A stretch of DNA of 64,000 nucleotides from Exiguobacterium qingdaonense (lineage in GTDB: Bacteria; Bacillota; Bacilli; Exiguobacteriales; Exiguobacteriaceae), in assembly GCF_018617855.1 (NCBI RefSeq), contig NZ_JACSKY010000009.1:50950-114949 (forward strand). The letters are read 5' to 3'. Under the pieces are notes generated by a model. The model was not told where the DNA came from. It ran no database searches and saw nothing but the letters and a program-made list of their open reading frames with translations. The translations under genes and the position numbers were made by a program. Below, one piece after another: positions 51,294 through 60,131 of the stretch; within the stretch, counting starts at the first letter, position 1; every line of letters starts with the position of its first letter.

Positions 51294-52694
51294 TTACTTG
51301 ATTTGTTGAGCGTTCAAGACGGTCTTCATCGCGCCGTACCCACCCAAGACGTTGTGGATGTCTTTGTAGCCGAGCGATTGAAGGACACTTGCCGCCATGC
51401 GTGAGCGGACGCCTGACGCACAGTGGACCGCAATCGTTTGGTCTGTCGGGAGACCTTCATAGTCACGCGCGAGTTTTCCAAGCAAGATGCGCTCTGCCTT
51501 TTCGTAATGGCTCGCGTTCCATTCTGTCGCGTTTCGAACGTCGAGGACGAAGACGTCACCTTTTTCAGCAGCTTCGATTGCCTCTTCTGCCGTCACGTCC
51601 GTATACGTTTCCGTCAAACGTGATGCGTCGAGCTCTTCGACTGGGATGATGAAACGAAGACGATCGAGACCGATTGATTGAAGGTCGGTCTGTACTTGAT
51701 CGATGTCATCCGCGCTTGCGATCAGCGTGATGTCTTTGTCGAAGTTGACGAGCCAGCCAGCCCACGAGACGAACTTGTTGTTGTACGGGATATTGATCGT
51801 CCCTGGTACGTGTCCGTTCGCGAAGTCTTCACCTTTACGCATGTCGACGACTTGTGTCTCTTCGACGAGTGTATCAAGGCGATCTGACCCGACGACTTCA
51901 GGACGAGCGACGTCCGTCGTCACTTGGATACCTTCTTTGTTCACTTTCTTCATCATGGCGAAGTAGTTCGGTGGTTCGGGTTGATCCGTCGTCAACTCTT
52001 TGATGAAGGCATCTTTATCCGTCATTTGAAGCGCCCAGTTCGTCGCTTTCTCGTAACCGACCGTCGACGTCGGGATCGCGCCGAGCGCCTTCCCGCAAGC
52101 ACTGCCCGCGCCGTGTCCTGGCCAAACTTGAACGAAGTCAGGAAGCGCCATGAACTTTTTGAGCGAGTCAAACATTTGTTCCGCGCCGATTGCTGTCGTT
52201 CCTTTCACACCGGCTGCCTCCTCGAGGAGGTCAGGGCGACCGATATCGCCGACGAAGACGAAGTCGCCTGTGAAGATGCCCATCGGTTGTGTTTGATTCC
52301 GATCATAAAGTAAGAACGAAATGTGTTCTGGTGTATGACCGGGCGTATGCATGACTTCAAGCGTTACGTTTCCGACTTTGAACGTGTCGCCTTCTTTGAC
52401 GAGTTGTGCGTCGATGTCTTTCGCGAACGCATACTTCCATGAAGCATCCCCCTCGTCGGATAGATAGGCTTTTGAACCTGTCCGCTTCGCGAGTTCGAAT
52501 GAACCTGATACAAAGTCCGCATGGATATGCGTCTCTGCTGTTGCGACAATGTTCATGCCTTCTTTCTTTGCTTCTTGAAGGTATGGCTCGATGTTACGGG
52601 CCGGATCGATGACGATCGCCTCTCCTGTCATTTGGCAACCGACCATATATGAAGCTTGTGCTAATTTTTCATCATAAAAATAACGTAATAACAT
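51294..52694 (-). CDS. cstB: CstB-like persulfide dioxygenase-rhodanese
   Basis: A 466-residue sulfide-detoxifying enzyme. The metallo-beta-lactamase domain has T-H-I-H-A-D (HxHxD), H-T-P-G-H-T-P-E-H and W-P-G-H-G-A-G-S-A-C-G and should oxidise low-molecular-weight persulfides. The middle rhodanese-like domain (~260-355) has no active-site Cys, and the C-terminal rhodanese (~365-466) has one in H-C-A-S-G-V-R-S. This three-part layout matches staphylococcal CstB. Ribosome binding site AGGGGGAA. It is followed 66 bp later, on its strand, by nothing, and preceded by a single-domain rhodanese gene. Confidence 0.92.
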   Translation of the reverse strand: MLLRYFYDEKLAQASYMVGCQMTGEAIVIDPARNIEPYLQEAKKEGMNIVATAETHIHADFVSGSFELAKRTGSKAYLSDEGDASWKYAFAKDIDAQLVKEGDTFKVGNVTLEVMHTPGHTPEHISFLLYDRNQTQPMGIFTGDFVFVGDIGRPDLLEEAAGVKGTTAIGAEQMFDSLKKFMALPDFVQVWPGHGAGSACGKALGAIPTSTVGYEKATNWALQMTDKDAFIKELTTDQPEPPNYFAMMKKVNKEGIQVTTDVARPEVVGSDRLDTLVEETQVVDMRKGEDFANGHVPGTINIPYNNKFVSWAGWLVNFDKDITLIASADDIDQVQTDLQSIGLDRLRFIIPVEELDASRLTETYTDVTAEEAIEAAEKGDVFVLDVRNATEWNASHYEKAERILLGKLARDYEGLPTDQTIAVHCASGVRSRMAASVLQSLGYKDIHNVLGGYGAMKTVLNAQQIK

Positions 52695-52726
52695 GTAAAT
52701 TTCCCCCTATGACCTAGAGTAATGGT

Positions 52727-53023
52727 TTATTCGACTTCGCCTTGCCAGCTCATCATCCCGCCGTCGACGTTCGTGACGTCGAACCCGAGTGAGTCCAGAT
52801 AAGCAGATGCATTCATGCTACGTCCACCAGCTGCGCAAATGACGTGAATCGGTTTAGAGCGATCGAGCTCATCGACTTTCGCCCCGAATTCAGAAAGTGG
52901 TACGTTTTTCGCTTGTTTGATGTGACCTCCAGCATATTCATCGGTCTCACGCACATCGATTAAGTTGAGTGAGTCATCTGCTTGAAGTAACGTTTCTAAT
53001 TCCGTAGTCGTAATCGTCTTCAT
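52727..53023 (-). CDS. single-domain rhodanese
   Basis: A 98-residue cytosolic sulfurtransferase. The active-site loop is I-C-A-A-G-G-R-S with the catalytic Cys, after L-I-D-V-R-E and G-H-I-K-Q-A-K-N-V-P. AAGGAG precedes the ATG. It heads the minus-strand pair with the CstB-like gene and starts beside the operator shared with the divergent rhodanese-TauE genes, so it probably carries sulfane sulfur in the same detoxification route. Confidence 0.9.
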   Translation of the reverse strand: MKTITTTELETLLQADDSLNLIDVRETDEYAGGHIKQAKNVPLSEFGAKVDELDRSKPIHVICAAGGRSMNASAYLDSLGFDVTNVDGGMMSWQGEVE

Positions 53024-53076
53024 GAGTCTTTGATCTCCTTTTCATTTCTAAGTGATTTGGCAACGAGAATGTTTCG

Positions 53077-53106
53077 TTGGCTTTAATATACCCCCTAAGG
53101 TATAAT
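53077..53106 (+). promoter_or_regulatory. rhodanese-tauE promoter with CstR/CsoR-like operator
   Basis: TTGGCT, an 18-base spacer and a perfect TATAAT. The operator TATACC-CCCTAA-GGTATA (53087-53104) fills the spacer; such C-rich and G-rich halves with AT ends are typical of CsoR/CstR repressors, which sense persulfides. No cstR gene is in the window. Confidence 0.65.
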
Positions 53107-53138
53107 GAGTGCAAGTGAAAAGATTTGGAGGGGAAAAC

Positions 53139-53513
53139 ATGAAGAAAATTTCCTTATTTGTTGGGATTTTGGCTGTCATGGTGATTTTTATCTTTGTAAT
53201 CACATCAGAAAAAGATGGAATTAGGAAAATTGACGTTAAAACTCTACAAAACAAATTGGAAAACGAAGAAATAACGCTCCTTGATGTCAGAGAAGTGTCT
53301 GAATACGAGGGGGGGCATATCGAGGAGGCGGTGAATGCACCACTTTCTTCATTTGACGCCACCCGGTTGCCCTATCCGAAAGACGCTCCGATCTACGTCA
53401 TCTGTCGGAGCGGTAATCGGAGCGCTCAAGCTGCCATGCAGTTGATAGACGCCGGATATACAGAAATCTATGACGTCTCAGGCGGTATGATTTCTTGGGA
53501 AGCGAATGAATAA
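53139..53513 (+). CDS. membrane-anchored rhodanese
   Basis: A 124-residue protein with one N-terminal helix (~4-22) and an outward-facing rhodanese domain. Active site I-C-R-S-G-N-R-S with the catalytic Cys, after L-L-D-V-R-E. GGAGGGG precedes the ATG. The first third is more A+T-rich than the rest. It lies 32 bp before the TauE-family gene and probably hands sulfur species to or from it. Confidence 0.88.
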   Translation: MKKISLFVGILAVMVIFIFVITSEKDGIRKIDVKTLQNKLENEEITLLDVREVSEYEGGHIEEAVNAPLSSFDATRLPYPKDAPIYVICRSGNRSAQAAMQLIDAGYTEIYDVSGGMISWEANE

Positions 53514-53545
53514 GAAGAGAATACGGAGATAATGGAGGAGTCAAT

Positions 53546-54325
53546 ATGGAGTTCGGGTTTATCATTACAATCTTTCTAATTGGGTTCATCGGGTCGTTCA
53601 TTTCAGGGATGGTCGGAATTGGTGGGTCCATCATCAAGTATCCGATGTTGTTATACATCCCACCACTATTAGGGTTCGGCGCGTTCAGCGCGCATGAAGT
53701 ATCGGGAATCAGTGCGATTCAAGTGTTCTTTGCGACAATCGGCGGGATTTATGCTTATCGTAAAGGCGGATACTTAAACAAGCAGTTGATTCTCTACATG
53801 GGTGTTTCGGTATTGATTGGTAGTTTCATCGGTGGATACGGATCGACCATTTTGTCGGAGACGATGATCAATGTCGTCTACGCCGTGCTCGCAACGATTG
53901 CCACAATTATGATGTTCTTACCGAAGCCGCAAGTGGACGACATGCCGCTTGACCAAGTACAGTTCAATAAGATGATTGCCGCAAGCTCAGCGTTTGTCGT
54001 AGGTATCGCCGCAGGGATCGTCGGGGCGGCCGGGGCATTCATTCTCATGCCAATCATGCTCGTCGTGTTGCGCATTCCGACAAAGATGGCAATCGCAAGT
54101 TCACTCGCCATCACGTTCATCTCGTCGATTGGCTCGACGTTCGGTAAGATCATCACCGATCAAATCGTCTGGGCCCCCGCGGTCATTATGATCATTGCGA
54201 GTCTGATTGCCGCACCGATTGGGGCGAATGTCGGGAAAAATATGAATACGAAAGCACTTCAATGGATTTTGGCGTTACTCATCTTAGCGAGTACCATCAA
54301 AATTTGGAGCGACTTGATCGCTTAA
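53546..54325 (+). CDS. TauE/SafE family sulfite/sulfur anion exporter
   Basis: A 259-residue permease with seven or eight helices. The repeat motif G-M-V-G-I-G-G-S-I-I-K-Y-P and its second-half partner G-A-A-G-A-F-I-L-M-P mark TauE/SafE (YfcA) proteins. With the rhodaneses and the CstB homologue it likely exports sulfite or thiosulfate formed from persulfides; in Staphylococcus a TauE gene is part of the cst operon. Ribosome binding site GGAGGAG. Confidence 0.9.
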   Translation: MEFGFIITIFLIGFIGSFISGMVGIGGSIIKYPMLLYIPPLLGFGAFSAHEVSGISAIQVFFATIGGIYAYRKGGYLNKQLILYMGVSVLIGSFIGGYGSTILSETMINVVYAVLATIATIMMFLPKPQVDDMPLDQVQFNKMIAASSAFVVGIAAGIVGAAGAFILMPIMLVVLRIPTKMAIASSLAITFISSIGSTFGKIITDQIVWAPAVIMIIASLIAAPIGANVGKNMNTKALQWILALLILASTIKIWSDLIA

Positions 54326-54363
54326 AAAATCACGATGCCTATATCCAGGCATCGTGATTTTTT
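54324..54363. terminator. bidirectional terminator after tauE
   Basis: Perfect 17-bp stem AAAAAATCACGATGCCT and its complement with a 6-base loop. Confidence 0.92.
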
Positions 54364-54366
54364 GCG

Positions 54367-54570
54367 TTACTTCGTAATGAAATAGTAGAGAAGTCCGAGT
54401 CCGATAAACGAGACAGGGAGCAAGATGATGTAGAGCCAAGAAACCATCGACAAGCTTTTCTTTTGACTATACGAGGAGCGGTCTTTCCCGAGACCGACCA
54501 TGATGGTGAATATGAGTGCGATCAAACAGACGAGCAATGCTAAACCGATTGTTAGGTACAAAATCAACAC
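54367..54570 (-). CDS. small two-helix membrane protein
   Basis: A 67-residue protein with two hydrophobic helices (~3-26 and ~44-64) joined by a charged G-K-D-R-S-S-Y-S-Q-K-K loop. Proteins of this size and pattern in Bacillales are sometimes annotated as BshB3-type contributors to bacillithiol synthesis; the similarity is only in general layout, so I leave it unassigned. The start is an ATG 8 bases after AAGGGG (TAAGGGGTGTG). Confidence 0.55.
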   Translation of the reverse strand: MLILYLTIGLALLVCLIALIFTIMVGLGKDRSSYSQKKSLSMVSWLYIILLPVSFIGLGLLYYFITK

Positions 54571-54669
54571 ACCCCTTACTGACCTTTATACAATAAGAAT
54601 ATCTAATAGAAGAGCTTGAAAACGTTCTGATTGTTGGGATTGTGTGACAGCAATAAGAAATCTAAATCA

Positions 54670-55215
54670 CTATTGAACATGATTCAAATATTCAGACACA
54701 GGAGATGTTTCGATTCCTAGCGCCTCATCAATAATTGTCAGGGCACTTTCGTGACGTTTTACTGTTTCTGCTGCCACGCAATCGCGAGGGATATAAAGGT
54801 CATAGTTACGCATATATGCATCATTGGCAGAAAAGAGGATACAAATATCTGTCGCGACCCCGGTTAAAATTAGTTTCGTCACGTTTAACTGTCGGAGTAG
54901 AATATCCAATTGAGTTCCAAAGAAGATAGAGTGCCTTGGTTTGATAATAAAATACTCTTCATCTGCCGGTTCGATTTGCAAGGCAATCTGTTTTCCTTTT
55001 GATGCTTTTACATAATCAATGATGTCTTCTGTGCTATCTTTCCACTGTCCAAAATTATCATTGCAATAAATGACAGGTAAATCTGTCTCTTTAAAATGTT
55101 TTTTAAGCTCGAGAATCGGTTCAATAATCATTTTCGTATGTTTACGTAGCATGTCGCCACCTTCAAAATCAAAATCATTGAACAGATCAATAATGAGCAA
55201 TGCTGTCTTAGACAT
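54670..55215 (-). CDS. isochorismatase-like cysteine hydrolase
   Basis: A 181-residue cysteine hydrolase of the isochorismatase fold (nicotinamidase-like). Catalytic acid D10 in L-L-I-I-D-L-F-N-D-F, the Lys of I-I-K-P-R-H-S and the nucleophile Cys in G-V-A-T-D-I-C-I-L-F with the cis-peptide V-A are present. Base composition is visibly richer in A+T than its neighbours, so horizontal gain is possible. AAGGAGG precedes the ATG. Substrate unknown. Confidence 0.85.
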   Translation of the reverse strand: MSKTALLIIDLFNDFDFEGGDMLRKHTKMIIEPILELKKHFKETDLPVIYCNDNFGQWKDSTEDIIDYVKASKGKQIALQIEPADEEYFIIKPRHSIFFGTQLDILLRQLNVTKLILTGVATDICILFSANDAYMRNYDLYIPRDCVAAETVKRHESALTIIDEALGIETSPVSEYLNHVQ

Positions 55216-55280
55216 AGAAATACCTCCTTACTAAAAAACTCCTATAGCAAAGAGGTACCACTTTTTCTTATGAAGTATGC

Positions 55281-56018
55281 TTATTCAGCGAACGTTTTAC
55301 TCCGGAACATGAACGCCGTGATGAGATAGAAGGCGATGATATGAAGGGCGACATAGAAAATCGAGAAGCCCATCGTAGCGTCCATCGCTTTCATGAACTC
55401 TGGGTTCAGGTCATAGACTGAAAGATCTGCATGAAGGAAGACGATCCATTTTGCAATTTCAGGCTTCCATGCGACGAGAAGGCCGCCGATGATACTCGAC
55501 GCAAAGTTCGCGAGCACCGTGAAACCGATGACGACACCGACCGACTTGAAAACGACCGAGAACATGAGCGTCAAGAAGATGATGAAGATCGGTCCGCTCA
55601 CACTGATGAGAATCGGACTGATGACGTCCCATGCGACAGAGCCGTCTAACGTGAGTGAGAACCCGAACGCGACGACTAAGATGAAGGCGAACTGAAGCAA
55701 CATGACGAGGACGGCCATGACGAGTTTTGACAACAAGATACGGTCGCGAGAGTAGGGACTCATCAAGAGATGTTTCAACGTATCAAACTTCAACTCATTC
55801 CCGACCATCTCGGCAGTGAAGACGATTGTAAAAATACTGAGGAAAGCGATGGCACCCATCGTTGAGAATTCAAAGAACGATGCGGCTTCTGGTGTACCGT
55901 CCCCGCTAGCCAATACAGCGTATACGATGAGAATGATTGCCGTATACACGCCTAAGGCGACGTAAGGTTTAATCGTACGACGCCATTTCATCCATTCATT
56001 GCTGAGTAATGAACGCAT
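55281..56018 (-). CDS. ABC-2 type transporter permease
   Basis: A 245-residue permease with six helices, starting R-S-L-L-S-N-E-W-M-K-W-R-R, typical of BcrB-type ABC-2 exporters. AAGGAGG precedes the ATG. It overlaps the ATPase gene by 23 bases and forms a two-gene export unit for a peptide, lipid or antibiotic. Confidence 0.9.
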   Translation of the reverse strand: MRSLLSNEWMKWRRTIKPYVALGVYTAIILIVYAVLASGDGTPEAASFFEFSTMGAIAFLSIFTIVFTAEMVGNELKFDTLKHLLMSPYSRDRILLSKLVMAVLVMLLQFAFILVVAFGFSLTLDGSVAWDVISPILISVSGPIFIIFLTLMFSVVFKSVGVVIGFTVLANFASSIIGGLLVAWKPEIAKWIVFLHADLSVYDLNPEFMKAMDATMGFSIFYVALHIIAFYLITAFMFRSKTFAE

Positions 56019-56928
56019 TGTTCGTACCTCCTTCTTTTTTCGTCAATTTCAAGAATTGTTCTTCGAGCGACTCGTGCTTCATCCCGATTTGGTAGACAGC
56101 GATGTCACGTTCGATCAACTGTTTCAACAAGACCGGAATATCCGTCTCTTGACGTGGGACGATGAACGATTCGGCAGACTGTTGAATGATTTTCACATCA
56201 TCAAAAGCGAGCGCTGCGACGTCGAGCGCCTCATTCATCTGCTCTTTGGCAACTTTACAGAGGATGACACTCTCCGCTTTCGTCTGTCCGTCTTCTACCG
56301 ATTTGATTTGACCTTGGTCGATGATGGCGAAGCGGTCGGTGATCATTTCCATCTCGCTCAACAAATGGCTCGAGATGAGGATGGCGATCCCACGATGGTC
56401 GGCAAGGTGGCGTAAGTAATTCCGAAGGTCGGCAATCCCGGCTGGGTCGAGGCCGTTCGTCGGCTCATCTAAAATGAGCACTTTCGGATTATGCAACAGA
56501 GCACGGGCGATCCCGAGGCGTTGTTTCATCCCGAGCGAGTACTGCTTCACTTTCATGTCGAGCTTACCGTCGAGTCCGACGAGTGCACCGAGGGCGTTTA
56601 TGTCGACTTTTTTCAAGTTTGGAATCAAGTTCATCGCGTGAATCAAGTTTTCCCGGCCGGTCATGTAAGGATAGAACGCCGGGTTCTCTACGATGGCCCC
56701 GATTCGGCTGAGCGCTTCTTGACGATTGTTCGCCACGTCATATCCATCGACTGTCACGGTCCCGTGTGTGGCAGGCATAAGGCCTGTGATAATACGAATG
56801 GTCGTCGTTTTTCCGGCCCCGTTCGGTCCGAGGAACCCGAATATTTCTCCTGGAACGACGTCAAAGCTGACATTCGTCAATACCGTCGCTTTTCCCATCT
56901 TCTTATGGACATTTTGTACGGATAACAT
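55996..56928 (-). CDS. ABC transporter ATP-binding protein (BcrA-type)
   Basis: A 310-residue ATPase. Walker A GPNGAGKTT (~35-43), Q-loop region, signature Y-S-L-G-M-K-Q-R-L, Walker B V-L-I-L-D-E-P-T-N-G-L-D and the His switch I-L-I-S-S-H are intact. The ~80-residue C-terminal extension is usual for BcrA. AGGTGA precedes the ATG. A palindrome resembling a GntR-type operator lies just upstream. Confidence 0.92.
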   Translation of the reverse strand: MLSVQNVHKKMGKATVLTNVSFDVVPGEIFGFLGPNGAGKTTTIRIITGLMPATHGTVTVDGYDVANNRQEALSRIGAIVENPAFYPYMTGRENLIHAMNLIPNLKKVDINALGALVGLDGKLDMKVKQYSLGMKQRLGIARALLHNPKVLILDEPTNGLDPAGIADLRNYLRHLADHRGIAILISSHLLSEMEMITDRFAIIDQGQIKSVEDGQTKAESVILCKVAKEQMNEALDVAALAFDDVKIIQQSAESFIVPRQETDIPVLLKQLIERDIAVYQIGMKHESLEEQFLKLTKKEGGTNNAFITQQ

Positions 56929-56957
56929 GTGGTCACCTAGCTTTCTTTAAGAGTAAT

Positions 56958-56974
56958 AGTGTAATTGCTACACT
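56958..56974. promoter_or_regulatory. AGTGTA-N5-TACACT operator before the ABC exporter
   Basis: Perfect 6-bp inverted repeat with a 5-base spacer, 30 bp before the ATPase start. Its form resembles GntR/YtrA-type operators that control ABC exporters, but no such regulator gene is nearby. Confidence 0.5.
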
Positions 56975-57052
56975 CCCTAATACGGGGTCGTCTGAAATAA
57001 GGTTTCATCTTTTTTTGAAATGTTTATAACAAATTGATGATGACACATTTGT

Positions 57053-57100
57053 TCGATAAGCAAAACTTATCGAAATAGTATGGACGAATTGTGAATTCGT
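57053..57100. other. two perfect hairpins in the odhA upstream region
   Basis: TCGATAAG-CAAAA-CTTATCGA (57053-57073) and ACGAATT-GTG-AATTCGT (57084-57100). Neither has a T-run. A looser inverted repeat GTTCATC/GATGAAC follows at 57163-57189. The rest of the 335-bp gap shows no gene. Confidence 0.5.
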
Positions 57101-57203
57101 AAGGGTTTTTCTAGTACGAAAGGTGTAGTATGAAGTTGAGCGTAAGAGGCAGAAGTCGGTTTGTTCATCAAGGTAGGAGAAAGATGAACTGCTTCGGGCT
57201 ACA

Positions 57204-57225
57204 TGGTAAAATGAAAGCGTTCACA
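57204..57225 (+). promoter_or_regulatory. odhA promoter -10 and Cre site
   Basis: TGGTAAAAT is an extended -10. It is overlapped by TGAAAGCGTTCACA (57212-57225), which fits the Cre consensus at 13 of 14 positions, at about +1. CcpA repression of 2-oxoglutarate dehydrogenase on glucose would follow. Confidence 0.6.
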
Positions 57226-57263
57226 GATTGGGCGTTTAGGAATGGATAAGGGGGATTTATTCA

Positions 57264-60113
57264 ATGGGAGAGTCGTCGAATGTTCACGAGAAATCGAATG
57301 CATTTTATGGTCCTAACTTAGGCTACATCATTGAACTATACGATCAATATTTGGAAGACCCGTCATCGGTCGATGAAGAGACACGTCGATACTTCGATGA
57401 ATTTGGGGCACCGGAATCGGCACCGAAAGAGGTAGTCTCGGGTCCATCGTTTGATTTAGAGAAGGTCGTCTCTGCGACCCGGCTCATCAACGACATCCGT
57501 GCATTCGGTCATAAGGCGGCCGACATTTATCCGCTGAAAGACCACCCGCGTGAACAGGAACTATTCGAACTGTCACGCTATGATTTGACAGAAGAGGATT
57601 TGGTACAAATTCCGGCCCGTCTTCTTTCGGATGATGCACCAAAGCCGAACGCGAATGCACTAGAGTTATTCCGTCATTTGCTTGACGTCTACACGGGGAC
57701 CGTCGCAATTGAACTTCGTCATTTAGATGATATGGAAGAGAAAAAGTGGATTCGTCGTCAAGTTGAGCAAGGCGCATTACAACAAACTTTTTCAAAAGAA
57801 GAAAAGCTTGAACTGTTTGAACGTCTAGCTGAAACTGAACTGTTTGAATCGTTCCTCCATAAGACGTATGTCGGACAAAAGCGCTTCTCGATCGAAGGTT
57901 TGGATGCGATGGTGCCACTTCTTGATGCGATGGTCGGTGGCCTCATTTCGAGCGGTTCTGAACATATCAATATCGGGATGGCTCACCGGGGTCGTTTGAA
58001 CGTACTCGCCCACGTGCTCGGGAAACCGTATGAGATGATCTTTGCAGAGTTCCAACACGCACCGAACAAAGAGTTGATTCCGTCTGAAGGGTCGATCGGC
58101 ATCAACTTCGGTTGGTCGGGCGATGTGAAATATCACCTCGGTCTTGACCGTAGAGTGATCGAACAGCAAAAAGAAGTTCGTCTCAATTTAGCGAACAACC
58201 CGAGTCACCTTGAGTTCGTCGGGTCTGTCGTCGAAGGGTATACGCGTGCCGCACAGGATGACCGATCTGAAAAAGGATCGGCTGTACAACATGACGATTT
58301 GGCAGCATCGATTTTGATTCACGGAGATGCGGCCTTCCCAGGTCAAGGAATCGTCGCCGAGACACTCAATATGACGAACTTAGCGGGTTACCGTACAGGC
58401 GGGACGGTCCACGTCATCGCCAACAACACGATCGGTTTCACGACGGACCCGAACGATTCACGTTCGACACGTTATGCGAGTGACATCGCAAAAGGCTATG
58501 AAATCCCGGTATTCCATGTCAACGCGGATGATCCGGAAGCGTGTGTCGCCGTCGCGAAGTTGATCAGTGAGTATCGTGCCAAATTCCATAAGGACATCCT
58601 TGTCGATTTGATTGGGTATCGCCGTTACGGACATAACGAAATGGACGAACCGATGAACACGAACCCGGTTCTCTATAAAGCGATCAAAGAACATCAGTCT
58701 GTCCGTCATGTCTATGCCACGCAACTTGAATCAGAAGGCGTCATGACAAAAGAAGAAAAAGCGCAAATCGAACAAAAGATTGAAGAGGCACTAAAGTCGG
58801 CGCGTGATCTCGTTCCTTCTGAAGAAGAGGATGCGGACATCGTCTTGCCGGATGCGGTCCATAAAGGCTTCCCAAAAATCGATACGAGCGTGGGACTAGA
58901 GTTCCTCACCCAATTGAACGAGGAATTGCTTGACTGGCCGGAAGGCTTCGGTGTCTTCCATAAGCTTCAAAAAGTGCTCGACCGTCGACGGGATGCTTTC
59001 GGTGAAGGTGGAAAGATCGACTGGGGTCACGCGGAAACGCTCGCCTTTGCTTCCATTCTTTCTGACGGTACGCCTGTCCGTTTAAGCGGTCAAGATTCTG
59101 AGCGCGGGACGTTCGCCCAACGAAACATCATGTTGAACGACGTCGAATCAGGGAAAAAGTTCTCACCACTCCATCAACTGTCGACTGCACAAGCGTCGTT
59201 CTCGGTGTATAATAGCCCGCTTTCAGAAGGTTCGGTGCTCGGATTTGAATATGGTTACAACGTATTCGCACAAGACACGCTCGTGCTGTGGGAAGCGCAG
59301 TACGGAGACTTTGCGAACTCGGCACAAGTCATGTTCGACCAGTTCATCTCGGCGGGACGCGCGAAGTGGGGTCAAAAATCCGGGCTCGTCATGCTCTTGC
59401 CACACGGGTACGAAGGACAAGGGCCGGAGCACTCGAGCGCACGGATGGAACGTTACTTGACGCTTGCGGGAGAGAAAAACTGGACGGTCGCAAACCTTTC
59501 TTCTGCGGCACAGTACTTCCACATCCTTCGTCGTCAGGCAGAGATGCTCGGAAAAGAAGAGATTCGTCCGATGATCATCATGACACCGAAGAGTCTGCTT
59601 CGTCACCCGCTCGCCACGTCACCGATTGAGGCGTTCACGGAAGAGAGTTTTAAACCAATCGTTGAACAGCCAGGCCTCGGTGAGGATGAGGAGAAAGTCG
59701 AACGTCTCGTCTTCTGCACAGGGAAGGTCGCGATTGACCTTGCAGAAGCGGTCGGTAAGTCAGAAGAGTCACTCGACTACTTGCACATCATCCGTGTCGA
59801 AGAAATTTACCCGTTCCCGGTTCGTGAGATTCGTGACGTCATCAGCCGTTATCCGAACGCACGCGAAATCGTCTGGGTTCAAGAAGAACCGAAAAACATG
59901 GGGGCTTGGACATATATCGAGCCTCGTTTAGAAGCGGTCACAACGAACCGACTCGATGTCCGTTACATCGGCCGTCGCCGTCGTTCGAGCCCGGCTGAAG
60001 GGAATCCGACAGCTCATAAACAAGAACAAGCACGCATCATCCGTGAAGCACTCTCTCGTGACGTCGTCTCGAGCGGTGCAACAACGAGCACATACCAAAA
60101 AGATCGTAAATAA
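57264..60113 (+). CDS. odhA: 2-oxoglutarate dehydrogenase E1
   Basis: A 949-residue thiamine-diphosphate decarboxylase (SucA/OdhA) of the TCA cycle. The short N-terminal segment F-Y-G-P-N-L-G-Y-I-I-E-L-Y-D-Q-Y is the E2-binding region; the ThDP/Mg motif is in GDAAFPGQGIVAETLNM with I-A-N-N-T-I-G-F-T-T (~354-390); the pyrimidine-binding half carries E-F-G-Y-N/Q-Y-G-D-F-A-N-S-A-Q. Length is normal. Ribosome binding site AAGGGGGA. It is 18 bp ahead of odhB. Confidence 0.96.
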   Translation: MGESSNVHEKSNAFYGPNLGYIIELYDQYLEDPSSVDEETRRYFDEFGAPESAPKEVVSGPSFDLEKVVSATRLINDIRAFGHKAADIYPLKDHPREQELFELSRYDLTEEDLVQIPARLLSDDAPKPNANALELFRHLLDVYTGTVAIELRHLDDMEEKKWIRRQVEQGALQQTFSKEEKLELFERLAETELFESFLHKTYVGQKRFSIEGLDAMVPLLDAMVGGLISSGSEHINIGMAHRGRLNVLAHVLGKPYEMIFAEFQHAPNKELIPSEGSIGINFGWSGDVKYHLGLDRRVIEQQKEVRLNLANNPSHLEFVGSVVEGYTRAAQDDRSEKGSAVQHDDLAASILIHGDAAFPGQGIVAETLNMTNLAGYRTGGTVHVIANNTIGFTTDPNDSRSTRYASDIAKGYEIPVFHVNADDPEACVAVAKLISEYRAKFHKDILVDLIGYRRYGHNEMDEPMNTNPVLYKAIKEHQSVRHVYATQLESEGVMTKEEKAQIEQKIEEALKSARDLVPSEEEDADIVLPDAVHKGFPKIDTSVGLEFLTQLNEELLDWPEGFGVFHKLQKVLDRRRDAFGEGGKIDWGHAETLAFASILSDGTPVRLSGQDSERGTFAQRNIMLNDVESGKKFSPLHQLSTAQASFSVYNSPLSEGSVLGFEYGYNVFAQDTLVLWEAQYGDFANSAQVMFDQFISAGRAKWGQKSGLVMLLPHGYEGQGPEHSSARMERYLTLAGEKNWTVANLSSAAQYFHILRRQAEMLGKEEIRPMIIMTPKSLLRHPLATSPIEAFTEESFKPIVEQPGLGEDEEKVERLVFCTGKVAIDLAEAVGKSEESLDYLHIIRVEEIYPFPVREIRDVISRYPNAREIVWVQEEPKNMGAWTYIEPRLEAVTTNRLDVRYIGRRRRSSPAEGNPTAHKQEQARIIREALSRDVVSSGATTSTYQKDRK

Positions 60114-60131
60114 GTTAAGGGGGAACTCATT

